Shown here: in pieces, positions 11,758-23,792 of the stretch
Layout of the letters: each line of letters starts with the position of its first letter
How positions within the stretch are numbered: the stretch's first letter is position 1
Position numbers and translations under genes: made by a program
The notes under the pieces: generated by a model
What the model was told of the DNA's origin: nothing
What the model saw: only the letters and a program-made list of their open reading frames with translations
Databases searched by the model: none
Assembly (NCBI GenBank): GCA_963691655.1
Contig: OY829329.1
Location: 9,810,708 to 9,874,707 of the forward strand
From: Toxonevra muliebris
Taxonomy: Eukaryota > Arthropoda > Insecta > Diptera > Pallopteridae
DNA: 64,000 nucleotides
Reading direction: 5' to 3'

Positions 11758-14542
11758 ACTTTGAAGAAGAGAAAGAAACAGTTCTTAATTTTGTGTGTCA
11801 ATACTCATCTCTGGCTAGAAAGAGACTAAAACCTAAGTTAATATAATATAATGAAGAGTAATGTTATAAACACATAGAGAGCGACAGTGTTGCGACAGCA
11901 TCTGTCAAAATTAAAAATACACACGCTTTAATAAAACTGCAAAATTTGGCAACTACACGACTGCATGACAACATAACTCCATTTGTAGTCGCAGTCGTAT
12001 TAAAATTTATTTCTCATTTGACAGCAACAAAACAGAAAAAAAGAAAAGTGAGAGCGTAAATACAAAACAGAAGAAGAAGAATGAAAAGAAAAAAATTGAT
12101 TTTGTTTTGAAATTCAACAGATGTTGTTGCTGTTGCAGCCGTTCATTAATTCCATCTCTCTACTACCGACTACAATTGAGAGTGTTTACAGTGTCAATTA
12201 TGCAGTCGCGAGCCTGTAGAAGTTCTGTATGTGTTTGCCACCTATACATACACAATGATCGATTGCGCACTCTTTCTATAGAAATGAGCTCTGTATGTGT
12301 GAAATTTCTTACGTTCATTTGCCTGCGTGCAAGTCTTTGACCTACGCTGCATTACTGTCATACACATCAATGTCGCATAGCTAAAATTTAAGTGGGAATT
12401 TCCGAAGATCCCAATTAAAACTTTGAGAGCGCAATCTAATTGCGCAAAATAATGAGAGAGCATGAGAACGAGAGAAAAAATTGAAAGAGCATGAATACGA
12501 AGAAGAAAGCTTGTAAATTACGTGCAAATTGCTGAGAAAACATATGAATTGAGCAAACTGTTGGTTTGAAAGAATGAACTAAAAAGAGAGAGTCCTTCAG
12601 CCAACAATACTCTCTTGTCGATGATAGCAGAGAACACATACGAAATAAACCAAATATTGATTTGAAAGACTAAACTAAAAGAGAGCGTGAAATAGTTGAC
12701 AAGAAATAGGAAAATTTGAATGCCTGGTTGCCAACATGTCGACGAAACTCAAACTTTTTCTCTCTTTGTCATTGAATATCAGTCATAATTTGACTATCTT
12801 ATCTAAAGATTAACAATTTTCAACATTTTTCGTAATTTTGTATAAAAAGCAAATACAAAATGAAACATATTATCCATAGTGTGCTTAATTTGTTTAAAAA
12901 ATAATATACAATAAATAATAAGATTACTTCCCAATGCATGAATTTTCTAAATGTCACTTAAAACCTCATTTTTTTTTTTTTTAATTAAATAGTTTCAATT
13001 CCAATCGGAAGCTTTTACCTTACTTTTTTTTTATATTTTTTTATTTATTTCCACGCAATTTATTTTGTTATAAATAAATATTCACTGCCCTGTGTACATG
13101 TGTCACGTTCAACGCAACACTGCTTTGGTTTAATTAATCAAAAATTTCCTGAAATGCAAATTAATTAATTTGAATACGTGTTAAATTTCAATGGTGCATC
13201 TCATTTCAAAAGTGAAAATCGATTGATGTACATAAAATATCCACAGTGTCAACATAACAATGTCATGAAATGCAACGCGAATGTTGACAACATCAACAAC
13301 AACTGCAACAACATCAACAACATCATATTGACAACAGCAACAAATTGTAGCAACTGCAGTAGCAATACCGTGACTTGATGTGTTAATAAAATAATTGTGA
13401 ATAAAATTTATGCAAGATTTCATTTCAATTGGGTAAAAATTCATTAAATGTGGGGGGGGGGGAGGGAAAAAAAATAAAATAAAATTAATTCCCCCCCCCC
13501 CATGCCCCCTCAATAATTGCACCCATACCTTCAAACCATATTCACGTTAATGTTATTGTTGTTAATGCTGTTGGTGTTGCTACTGCTGCTGTTTGCGGTC
13601 TGTAATGTCACAATAACAATTGAGGTCACTGATTACATAGGTCATCGGGATTGTACACATGTGTGTGTGTGTGTGTGGGTATGTGCGCGTGTGTACGTGT
13701 CCATGTTCAAGGGTTGTTGTTGCTGCTTCACAATAAGTAAGCAAACAAAAAACCAACTTAAAAATAAATATGATGTTTTTATTTACAGCGGCTTATTAAC
13801 GCTGGCATGAATATAACGCCACACAAACATACATACATACACATGTATATATGTATGTATGTATCATAAACCATGCAGGCGTACATCAGCTGGGGAATTA
13901 AAATTTCAATAATTAATTTTTGTCGTTGTTGTTTGCAACGTCTGACGTGTAGTTAATTAAGTCTCAGCATATGACATTTGAGAAAACAGAAATTACAAAA
14001 AAAAAAAAAAATTTAAAGTGTTTTTAAATAGATTGATTTTTAATTCGATCTTTCGATCGAACTTTGGCATTTAATCTGTAATCTACTTAAAGATATTTAT
14101 ATTTGTTTCAGTTTCTGTAATGTCACTCGTAATGTAATGGCATTATTCTTTGGGTTAGATATCTGTACGAGGATTATGTGAGGTCATTTTGGAAGATAGA
14201 GAAGGTAGGAAAGAAGAAAAGGTAGAAGGGGGTAGGAGGGAGCTGTGAATAGAAGAGAGAAGAAAAGAGGAGGGAGGAGAGATCAAGATGGGGGGGGGGG
14301 GAGGGAAAGGAGAAGAGAAGACTTAGAAGGAGAGATGTCTGCTTCAATCGAAGACGGCACAGTCAAAAATCTCCTGAATGTCACTGACCAATTCCAGATC
14401 AATCATCAGACAATATCAGTCTAGAGTTCATATTCAAAAAAGAAAATCTTTTAACAATAGTTTCTCAGGGCCAGAGTTGATTATTTTAAAATATTGAATT
14501 CCTCCTCCCTTCCGATTCCTTATAATTTTAACGGAATCAATT
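11641..14542. other. non-coding interval with low-complexity DNA
   Basis: Holds a long CT microsatellite (about 11720-11755), CAACAAC/AACATC tracts (13270-13350) that create Asn/Thr-rich pseudo-frames, a G8 run and a C10 run around 13453-13500, a GT tract (13660-13695) and a purine-rich GAAGGAGG block (14190-14325). A segment at 11675-11730 is the inverted counterpart of 28270-28325. No gene is supportable. Confidence 0.5.
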
Positions 14543-14656
14543 TTCTTTTTTTTGCCATTTCTGGGAACTGTAATTGGTAGTTAATATTTTCAACTCCATT
14601 ATGGAAATGTTAGTTACCAATTACAGTTCCCAGTAATTGAAGAATTCGCAAAAAAA
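14543..14656. repeat. foldback with perfect 19-bp arms
   Basis: Arms 14561-14579 (CTGGGAACTGTAATTGGTA) and 14615-14633 are exact reverse complements with a 35-base loop. Imperfect pairing extends outward to TTTTTTTTGC at about 14544 and GCAAAAAAAA at about 14650. It is most likely a short MITE; no target duplication was defined. Confidence 0.7.
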
Positions 14657-14775
14657 ATGATCCGTGGCGGCAACAAACCTTAGAAAATGTTTACAATGTT
14701 TCTCCTCTCACAAGAGAGAAAACATTCTGTAGGTGAACGAATTCGAATATAATATATTGAAGCATCATTGAAGCG

Positions 14776-15180
14776 CAGTGTGGCCAACTTTTGTTTCTCA
14801 AAATCCGCTAAAATGAAGAATAAAGCGCGTATTTTCTTTTAAAAAAAAGCGCTAAATTTTTTTCTCAATACATTTCAACTTTTTCGCTAATACACGCACA
14901 CATTTGCTACTTTTAGAAAATGAAAATTTCTTTGATTTTCCGAAGATAACACATATTCTCAACTTACAGCAGTTTACTTGAATGTTCATGTTGTGAAATG
15001 AAGTAAAAAATTGCATTGTTTCGATTAAAATTTTGTTAGGATTATTCAGGAGCATTTATTGTCTTTTAAATTGAAAAAAATTCTCTAAAAAACCCGCTGA
15101 CCGCTAAATCACTTTTTTCCGCGTTTTAATTTTCAAAAAGCACTAAATTTAGCGGGAAAAGCGCTGAGTTGGCAGCACTG
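14776..15180. mobile_element. hAT-type non-autonomous element (405 bp)
   Basis: The ends are CAGTGTGGCCAAC and, at the right, GTTGGCAGCACTG, giving inverted termini CAGTG..GCCAAC. The element is flanked by a perfect 8-bp direct repeat, TTGAAGCG, at 14768-14775 and 15181-15188. Termini starting CAGTG with an 8-bp target duplication are characteristic of the hAT superfamily. The interior has repeated GCTAAA/AGCG motifs near both ends and no transposase frame. Confidence 0.85.
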
Positions 15181-16331
15181 TTGAAGCGGCGGCTAACCGC
15201 TCTCAGAGAGAAACAGAGAGAGAGAGAGAGCAGAGCCTCTCTCTGCTACGCTGGACTGCGTAATGTGCAGGCTGTGCTCAATGTGCAGTTAGTTTTAAGC
15301 TCTTACGAAGAGTAGATAATGAAACTATAATTAAATGTTGACATTTGAAATATAAGTTTTTTAATTCCTATGTATATCTTTTAATTGAAATTTTCGTTTA
15401 AGCTTTTTTTTTAGTTGAAACAGTTATAAATAATGCAGATAGACGTGAAACAATTGCACTCAATGTGCAATGACTTGCAGAGAGAAATATAGTGAGAGAG
15501 CAGATGTAGAGTTTACTCTGCTACATCGGCCTCTCTGTGTAGTTAGTCATAAACTCTCAAGAAAAGTAAATATGTAGCAAGATGGAAAACTAATACCTGG
15601 TTTTCACTATGTCATATTCCCTGCCAAAGAAAGATAAAAAGAGAATTTCCTAAATGAAATAATGAAATTTGATTGAATTTGACGTAGGCATAAGACTACT
15701 TAAAATTCTCTACACTCTTTTAAAAAATAACTTTTTCAAAGATTCAACGACAAGTGGGCGTGGTTAACCATGTTTTATTATTTTTTTTTTCTTTAACATT
15801 TTCTTAGATATTGCTTTTTTGAAATTTTATTTGGTTTTGAGGTTATTCCCCTATCGCCTCCTCCTCTCACCGATGGCAATTTCATATATTTTGATCGTTG
15901 GTCATGTATCAAAAAAAATTTTAAAGGGACGAAAAAAAAATGGAAAGAGATCTCTGGATGCGCAGTGATTCACATTATCATTTAAATAATTTAATTATAA
16001 TTTCTGATTACAGAATCCTTCAAATTCGGGTAACTTATGATTGAAAATATTACTTACTTTGTGTATAATAAAAAAGTTCAATGAAGAAGTGGCTGTGATC
16101 TGGAAATGAATAAAAAAATTACATTAGAATTCATCATTTCATTAACAGTAGAAATTAAAAGAGTAAAAAAATATTTTTTTCAATTGGTTTACACAGTTTT
16201 CTGACCATCCATAATTTAGAAATTATTGCACAGATCTTGTAAAACATAGAAAATAGTTGCTCTATTGATTGCAGAAAAAAATTATTATTATCGTAAAAAC
16301 GTCGACTGCAAATATAAATGACAACTAGCAA
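15181..16331. other. non-coding interval with repeats
   Basis: Contains GAGA tracts (15210-15235), a truncated inverted copy of the 119-bp MITE (about 15596-15692, CTGGTTTTCACTATGTCATA at its left) and a segment at about 15850-15930 related to 26190-26260 (shared CCGATG, then ATTTTGAT.GTTG.TCATG). No gene was found. Confidence 0.5.
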
Positions 16332-17297
16332 CAGCGATGCCAACTTGCGGGGAATTCCCCGATTTGCGAGGAATTTTACTGGGTGCGGGGAATAGGGGAA
16401 TCCGCTGTTTTTTGCGGGGAATTTGAAGTCGTTCAGCATTTAGTCATAAAAGTCTGTAGAATTTTGTTTGTCAAATTTTATGTAATGTAAAATGTTTAAC
16501 TTACGCAATATTTCATATTTTGGGTCTTAAAATCTTCGTCTTTTCTTAAGTGTGCCCTGCGATTTATTTGTTTGGAGAAATCGATTTTTAAAAAGTAGTG
16601 CTGTTTGTAAGTATTATATTTCGAAAGTATTTTGTGAAAATTTCGCAGATTTAGCCGATAATAGCGCCGATTGTCAGTGAGGCGAAAACAGTCGCGCCGC
16701 GCTTCGACTTCCCTTTCGACCGTTCCGAAAGCTATGCCTTAGTCCAGCACCTCTTGATTAATAACTGTTAATCCTAGCTGACTAATCTGTAAACTTACAA
16801 ATTACGATCAGCCAGCATAAAGAAGATGAAATATATTTTATATATTAAAAACCGATAGTTAAAACTTTGAACTCGTTTTTCTCAAAATAAGGTTTTTGCC
16901 ATTTTTTTTTGAGTAAAAACAGAGCCCATTATTTCTCCTTTGAGAACTTTAATGTCCGAAATTGGGCTGAACGTCTTGTAACTCGAAACACCCCATCTTG
17001 TTCAAATTTGGTGTGGCAATAGGAATAAGCTTTGTGCAAGCTTGAGCCGGATCGATTTTGAGAGTGGAGTCTCTTGAAGTAAAATCTTAAGTTTTGGACC
17101 GAGAAAGTTCAGGGTCACCTTAATATAACTCATTGAAGTCAATTTTAAGTAATTTTTCGTTTTTGTAAAATGTTTATATGGAAAGTGCATGTCGCGCTGT
17201 TATAATATGAAATTATATCGGGGAATTTCTCGAAATTAAAATCGGGGAATTTCTCGAGGGCTATCGCGGAGAAAGAAAAAATTAGTTGGCATCACTG
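16332..17297 (+). mobile_element. hAT-type non-autonomous element A1 (966 bp)
   Basis: The left end is CAGCGATGCCAACTTGCGGG and the right end is TTAGTTGGCATCACTG. It is flanked by a perfect 8-bp direct repeat ACTAGCAA (16324-16331 and 17298-17305). Several GGGGAATT/AATTCCCC motifs are clustered near both ends, as expected for subterminal transposase-binding repeats. A homologous copy lies in opposite orientation at 19351-20247. No intact transposase frame is seen; the longest frames are short and are simple by-products. Confidence 0.9.
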
Positions 17298-18888
17298 ACT
17301 AGCAATGAGAACTTATTAACAGAGCACAATTAGAGTCGAAATAACATCTGGTAGAACCTCTGGTGTATACGCAACTTGAAGGAACCAAAAGTTGAGTGAG
17401 TTATCCAATTGACAACTAAAACCAATCGTCGTTGATACCATCAGATAAAGTAAATAAACTCATGCTTCTTAGTTGAAACTAACAAGCTACATTCATATTT
17501 CCTTAACAATTAACAATTCAATTATCATTATTTAGCAATCATATTGATAATAAATTATATAATACACATTCATGCCAAACTCAACAAAATGTGGCAAATA
17601 TTAATTAAAAAAAAAATAAAAAATTCCACATCATCACACAAATTGTAATAATGCGTTAATTTTTAATTTATAGGTTATGTACATATACATGCAAATATTA
17701 TGTCAAAAAGTTCATTGTCCATTGCACTTTACAACAATGTGTTGTGACGAAAGTGACAACGTTCATATAACAGCCTGTCCGTCTGCCTGTTTATCTGTCT
17801 GCCTAGCTGTTATATATAAAAACATATATGGATACCTATAATATATATGTGTATGAATATAGAACTTACATACATACATACATACATACATGTGCATATG
17901 TTTGTGTATTACCTTCATTGTGATTTAAAATGTCAACTGAGGTTTACAACAAAATAATAAATTTGCATACACATACAACACTTTTGAATTTATTGTAAAC
18001 AAACAACAACAAAAACACATTTTTATTAATTTTTACTCTTCTTTTTTTTTTTTTTTTGTTGAAAACCGGAAACCACAATTTCCTCCATTGCCCTTTTCTC
18101 TTCTTTCACTAGATACTCCCACAAAAAAAAAAGGAAAAAAATTAAAAACCACACAAAAATATATTAATTTTTTATTTGCGTGTTTTAAATAAATATTTTT
18201 ACAAATATTAAAGATTAATATATTTGCATTTAAATATACTAGGTAATAATAATTTTTATGAAATTTTTTTTAGCTGGCTACTGTACATTTCAAAAACGTA
18301 ATTTGTTGGTCAAATTTATAATTTACCATCATTTTCATACATTTAAACAAAACAAAACATATGCTACCTACAATGCTCAATAATAGAAATGGAAATTGTT
18401 TACATACGTTGCACGTATCCTGTTGAATCAAGTACATACACACGCACACATTCACATACACTTATGCATACCAATGCGTACACATATGAATATTAAACCG
18501 TGTAAGCAAAAATGTAAGGCACGTAATTGTGCGTATTCAGTGTTTTCTTATTTTTTTCTATTTTTTTATTTTTATTAAATCTCTATGTCACAAAAAATAG
18601 CAAAAATGAATTTTACCATATTTTTAATATTGTCTTATTTAGCTTAGATTAATTCAAATTATATAAAGGTCATGCTTATGAATTTAAATTAAAAAAATGT
18701 GAGTTCTAATCATTTGCTGTTATACACATAGAAACTTGTTAACCAAATAAATGATTATTTTTTGGCTATTTTTAGCACCTATTCTGCTTATCTGTATTTT
18801 TGGCTGTGCTCAAAGAAAGCTCTTAAACGCTTTCATTGAGCTTTTTTTTAGGTATATATTCACAATTACACCGCATGATCAATAACAA
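17298..18888. other. non-coding interval between inverted hAT copies
   Basis: AT-rich DNA with CATA microsatellites (about 17865-17892) and T and A runs. No gene was recognised upstream of the tRNA-Asp. Confidence 0.5.
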
Positions 18889-18960
18889 TCCTCGATAGTA
18901 TAGTGGTGAGTATCCCCGCCTGTCACGCGGGAGACCGGGGTTCAATTCCCCGTCGGGGAG
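18889..18960 (+). tRNA. tRNA-Asp (GTC), copy 1
   Basis: A 72-nt cloverleaf: acceptor TCCTCGA paired with TCGGGGA, discriminator G, anticodon stem CCGCC/GCGGG around loop TGTCACG giving GTC, and T loop TTCAATT. A-box and B-box are intact. It is not followed by a long T-run as strong as in copies 2 and 3. The body is identical to the tRNAs at 22993 and 23721. Confidence 0.95.
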
Positions 18961-19350
18961 AACGGCAATTTATTTTATTAGATTTTTCTTTTAAGTAAGT
19001 GGGGAAATTATTATAATTTAAAAAACTTATACATACATATTATGTATGAGATAAAGACTTAAATCGTTATCTATACATTTATTAGTGTAACTACAATTTT
19101 ATTCCAGAAGATCCAGAAGTGCTACACAATCAATCACGAGTAGGTTAGCCAAAAAGTATCAGATTTAAAATCGGTTTAGCCAATTCCAAAATATTAGCTT
19201 TGGAAGTTCTTTAAAATTCACTCATTGAACAGAGCATTGCATTCATCGTTGTAAAAATCATTGCTTAAGCGGGAGTAAATAACAAATGAGAGAGACAGAG
19301 AAGACATGAATACCGGCATTTCTCAGAATTATCTAACGAACTATCTGCAT
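18961..19350. other. short non-coding interval
   Basis: AT-rich spacer between the tRNA-Asp and the second hAT copy. It ends with the 8-bp target sequence ATCTGCAT (19343-19350). Confidence 0.5.
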
Positions 19351-20247
19351 CAGGGATGCCACCTCCCTTTTTTCTCTCTCCCCGATAACCCTCGAGAAAT
19401 TCCCCGATTTTCGATCGAATTCCCCGCATTGGTATAATTTCACATTATAACATCGATACACGCACTTTCCATACAAACATCTTACAAAAACGCAATTGAC
19501 CTCAGTGAGTGTTATTTTAAGGCAACCCTGAACTTTCTCGGTCCAAAACTTAACCAATTTTTATGGGACTGGTAGATTAATAGAAACGTACTTTCTGACT
19601 CCGGAATTCTTAAGATATAAGCTTTAGCCCATTTTTGGACATCAAAGTTCTCAACAGACATGGGATTTCTTTTGACTCCAATAAAAAATGGCAAAAAACT
19701 TTGTTTTGAGAAAAATGGGTTCAAAGTTTTGACCATGAGTTTTTAACATATAAAATAAACTTCATCTCCTTTATGCTGGTTGACCGTAATTTGTAAGTTT
19801 AGTTTTAGTAAGGTTAGTCAGAAGTGATTAAGAGTTATTAATCAAGAGGTGCTGGTCGAAGCTTTTCTGAAGGTCCTAAAGGGAAGCCGAAGCGTCGTGC
19901 GACTGTTATGGCCTGACTGACACTCGGCCCTATAATCGTCCATATCTATGAAAGCACTCTGCGTTCTCTGAAATTTCTACAAAATACTTTCAAAATATAA
20001 TACTTTCAAATAGCACACTTTTTTAAATATCAATTTCTCCACACCAATAAATTGCAGGGCCTGTTTAAGAAAAGATGAAGATTTTAAGACCCAAAATATG
20101 AAATTTGACAAAAAATATTCTACAGACTTTAATTACTAAAAGCTGAACGACTTCAAATTCCCCGCAAAAAACAGCTCATTCCCCGATTCCCCGCACTAAG
20201 TAAAATTCCCCGCAAATCGGAGAATTCCCCGCAAGTTGGCATCGCTG
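19351..20247 (-). mobile_element. hAT-type non-autonomous element A2 (897 bp)
   Basis: Inverted homologue of 16332-17297. The left end CAGGGATGCCACCT and right end AGTTGGCATCGCTG are terminal inverted repeats. The perfect 8-bp direct repeat ATCTGCAT flanks it at 19343-19350 and 20248-20255. The interior matches A1 along its length (for example AATTCCCC clusters, GAGAAAAATGGGTTCAAAG, TTATTAATCAAGAGGTGCTGG), with small deletions and scattered substitutions. Confidence 0.9.
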
Positions 20248-20255
20248 ATCTGCAT

Positions 20256-22992
20256 ACACAAATAACAAAACAAACACCAACGAGTAGTTTGGTTCTCTTT
20301 TGATATTTGGTTTTTCATAAAGAGATTTCTTGAGCAAAAAAAAAAAATAGCCCCAGTTACTGGGGCCTTACAGACTAGTATATATATAATAGAAATCATT
20401 AAAAATATTCAAAAATATGTTCGATTTATTCTCCTTTTAAGAAATCCGTAGATTTATTCCATAAATATGTATGTACATCTTATCGTTTACCCAAAAAAAA
20501 TTGAACTCTAAGGCCATTATCCCACTGGAGGTAATGCAACTGTGATACGCAACACAGATAAAAATATTAATTCGATAGAATAAAAAAATCATTGGAATAT
20601 TTTTTATCTAACTCAAAAAAAAAAGAAAAAGTTAAACGCTTTCGCTCTTTATTCAAACAAAAACCGGCTGATGCCTGATATTATTGTTGTCGTTATGATG
20701 AATAATGCAAATCGAATAACTTAATTTTTTTACAATTTTTTTATTTGAATTTGAAAGAGATAAAGGCAGTCGTAGAATATAACCATAGATAGTTATGTAA
20801 TATGTCACAGAAAATGAAATATTTTATATTTTATAAAAACACTTTATCCTTAATTATAGCTCCAGAGAAAAAATTATAACAGTAGACATAGAATTACGCT
20901 GGGGAGAGAAAATATTAGCCTTTTTTTTATTTCTTTAACTCGATTTTATTTACACTTTTTGTCAATATTATAATAACTTGTAGTATTGTCACGCAAGGAA
21001 ATCAATTTTTCGATTGTTTGCATATTCTAATTTAAATAAAAATATTAGCTTTTCATCGAGCCTTCTTTTTTTTTTTTTTTTTTGGTTAGTATCATATGTA
21101 CACAATCGTTGAATTAAATATTAAACGCAATTAATTACAACAATAAAGCACATGAAACGACATTGAGAGAGCTGACGTCATCGTCTCTACTCATTTGTAT
21201 GAACCCGATCCCCAGACGAAAATATGAAAAAAAAAAAACTCAATCTCCGACGACACCTCTCTCAGAGTAGTCTCATGTGGCCTATGGTTACAACAACTGC
21301 ATGGCTTCAATCGCTTGTTTTGACGAACTCTTCTCGTGTTTTCCGTTTGTTCATATGCTAATAATAGCAATAACAATGCTTTGAATTATTACAACAACCA
21401 CATGACTTCTACAGCACAAGCAATAGTACATAGAAACGGATAAATTTTATGGCTTATTTTTTTACGATCAAGTGCTCATAAAACTAACAAGAAAGTTAGA
21501 TATTTTGTTAATAAATAAAATAAATAAAAATACTGGAATATTTTAAATCCTCAATAAACACACTTAAAGTTTATAAAAAGGTCTATAAAAATTTGTCCTC
21601 CATTTCACATACCTATCTTTCCGAATAATACCGTCGCTCTGGCAGAATTTACTAAGACTACTTTTTTAATTTCTGAGGTGAAGTTTGTTTATTAAGTGCA
21701 TGGTGCTCTACGAACACTGGCAACAATTAAAAAGTAAACAGATTGATACATACATTAGTAAACGTTTTAACTGCATCATCAAAAATCGAATTTATTATGT
21801 CATTCGAATTATAGAAGCTAATTAATCCAACTAAAAAAGTTAATTTGGACTTAGTGATTTCTGCTTGCACGACGACGATATATTCTACGTCAAAAACTTA
21901 TTAAAAATTCTGATACAGGAATAATCATAATCATAAAGAAAATCCCTTTCAGAATCTTGTAATTTTGCAAATTGTTCACAAAGGTCAACATTTTTTGCGG
22001 GACGTTAACCTATCATAAATGTTGGAAAACCGAGAAGTTATAAAGTCCTAATTTCTAGTCATCCAAATAAATACAAGGGAAACATTTTTTTTTTTTTCAA
22101 ATCAGATATCTTCAGGTCACGCATCTCACTTAAAAGTATCGTAATTTTAACCGAAATTGCGGATTTTATTTAATATTCGAACGGTAATTAATTTTTTTTT
22201 TTTTTAATTCTAGTACTCTATAGTTGCACTTTATAAATAAAAATAATATGCAAAAATAGTTTTTCTAATTACCAAGCTTTATAGCAACAATTAACATTAT
22301 AAAATAACAACTAATGTTCAAAATGTTATTGTAATGGGCCGTTTTGGGTTAAACGTATCCCTGGACAGCCGCTTAATCTTATTACAAAATGCTTTTTGCA
22401 TTTGGTTCATATTTCTACAATTACAGATTACTAAAATTTCAAAAATTTTTGATTGAAAAATTAAATTTCGGTCTTTTGACCTGAAAATTTTTTCCAATTT
22501 CAAACAAAAGTTTCTTTTGGTTTCGAATTCTACACTAATAATAATTACAAGTGAACGTAGAAAACTGTTGTTATAAAATAAAAGCTAATGGCAACGTAAA
22601 TTATTTTTCCACTCATAATAATGATAAGTGAACGTAAAAAGTTTCTTAAAATATAAAATATAATATGAATAAATATTGCATTAATTCAAATTTCCAAATT
22701 GTAGGCAATTTTTTGCTTCATCTAGATTTTAATAATAATTATTTTGGGTCCCTGAACTTTGCAGCAGTTTGTATATTTCCAAAAAACCTCAATTGTTTTT
22801 GTTTTTAAATTTTAAATAGGTATTTTTAAATTTTTATAATAATTTATGGTTTATTTTTGTTAACAACAACAATATTCGCAATTTTCAATTGCACACAAAT
22901 TTAGGTGTTATCTTTATGGCAATGTGAACATAACCTTTGTGCAATAAATTGATATTTTATTTTACCAAATTGTACCAAATAATTCACAACAA
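20256..22992. other. non-coding interval
   Basis: AT-rich DNA with several poly-T tracts. A minus-strand segment at about 22330-22375 (GGACAGCCGCTTAA and ATGGGCCGTTTTGG on plus) is related to 37255-37310 inside a hAT-type element and is probably a transposon fragment. A unit like the 26-bp minisatellite occurs near 21165-21210. No gene was found. Confidence 0.45.
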
Positions 22993-23064
22993 TCCTCGAT
23001 AGTATAGTGGTGAGTATCCCCGCCTGTCACGCGGGAGACCGGGGTTCAATTCCCCGTCGGGGAG
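22993..23064 (+). tRNA. tRNA-Asp (GTC), copy 2
   Basis: Same 72-nt body as the copy at 18889, with GTC anticodon and intact A and B boxes. It is followed by ATCGACAA and a T-run terminator (about 23073-23081). The ATCGACAATTTT trailer is shared with copy 3, so these two look like the more recent duplicates. Confidence 0.95.
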
Positions 23065-23720
23065 ATCGACAATTTTTTTTTTATTCTGCATGATATTTAA
23101 ATTTTTTAACAATTATTCAGTCTTATTACTCAAAACTTTAGTGATATCTCTTAAGTTTCAACTATGTACTTCAATTTTCTGAATAAAAAATATTTTGGAA
23201 AGTATACAATAACTAAATTTTACTGGCAGACGAAATAATAACCCTATTCAATCTTTAGAGCAAAGTTCTGGTACGAGGTAAAAAGGGAATGTTTTACTTT
23301 AGAGAATGAGCGCATCTAAAACTGAGAGAGTGCACTCTGAAGTAAATATCAATCATTTGTTTTTGTTCTCTGCGATCAGTGTTGCCAATTTAATGCGCTA
23401 GTTACAAAACTCTTGACTTTTATTTTTTGTTGCCATATAAAATAAAATGTAGGCAGCTCTGACATTCTCTTTTACTCAGAGTAATAGTGAAACAGTGAGA
23501 GTAAACAAAAATGTCGTATATTTTATTATTGTAAACTGTGTAGTTATAATAGGTGAAATTCTTCAACTTTAAAATAATATAACACTAAAAGACAACAAGT
23601 TACTTAGAAAACCAAACACATTTTCTTAATGATTGACTCATTTATTGTACTATATTTGAAGTATTTTATTAAGTACTTTATTTAATTCTTTAACAAATTA
23701 TACTTAATAATTCTCAGTAA
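23065..23720. other. spacer between tRNA-Asp copies
   Basis: AT-rich DNA. A short stretch CAGTGTTGCC (23379) to GGCAGCTCTG (about 23452-23461) looks like inverted hAT-like termini, but no matching 8-bp flanks are present. No gene was found. Confidence 0.45.
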
Positions 23721-23792
23721 TCCTCGATAGTATAGTGGTGAGTATCCCCGCCTGTCACGCGGGAGACCGGGGTTCAATTCCCCGTCGGGGAG
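23721..23792 (+). tRNA. tRNA-Asp (GTC), copy 3
   Basis: Identical 72-nt body: acceptor TCCTCGA/TCGGGGA, GTC anticodon, intact internal promoter boxes. The trailer ATCGACAATTTT matches copy 2. It lies 656 bp after copy 2 in the same orientation, indicating local tandem duplication. Confidence 0.95.

Noticed and set aside
13178..13534. Asn/Thr-rich plus frame and Val/Phe-rich minus frame
   Set aside because: Both arise from CAACAAC/AACATC simple repeats and homopolymers.
23379..23461. Tiny hAT-like element CAGTGTTGCC...GGCAGCTCTG
   Set aside because: Flanking octamers differ and the interior is only about 60 bp. It may be a solo relic, but the evidence is insufficient.
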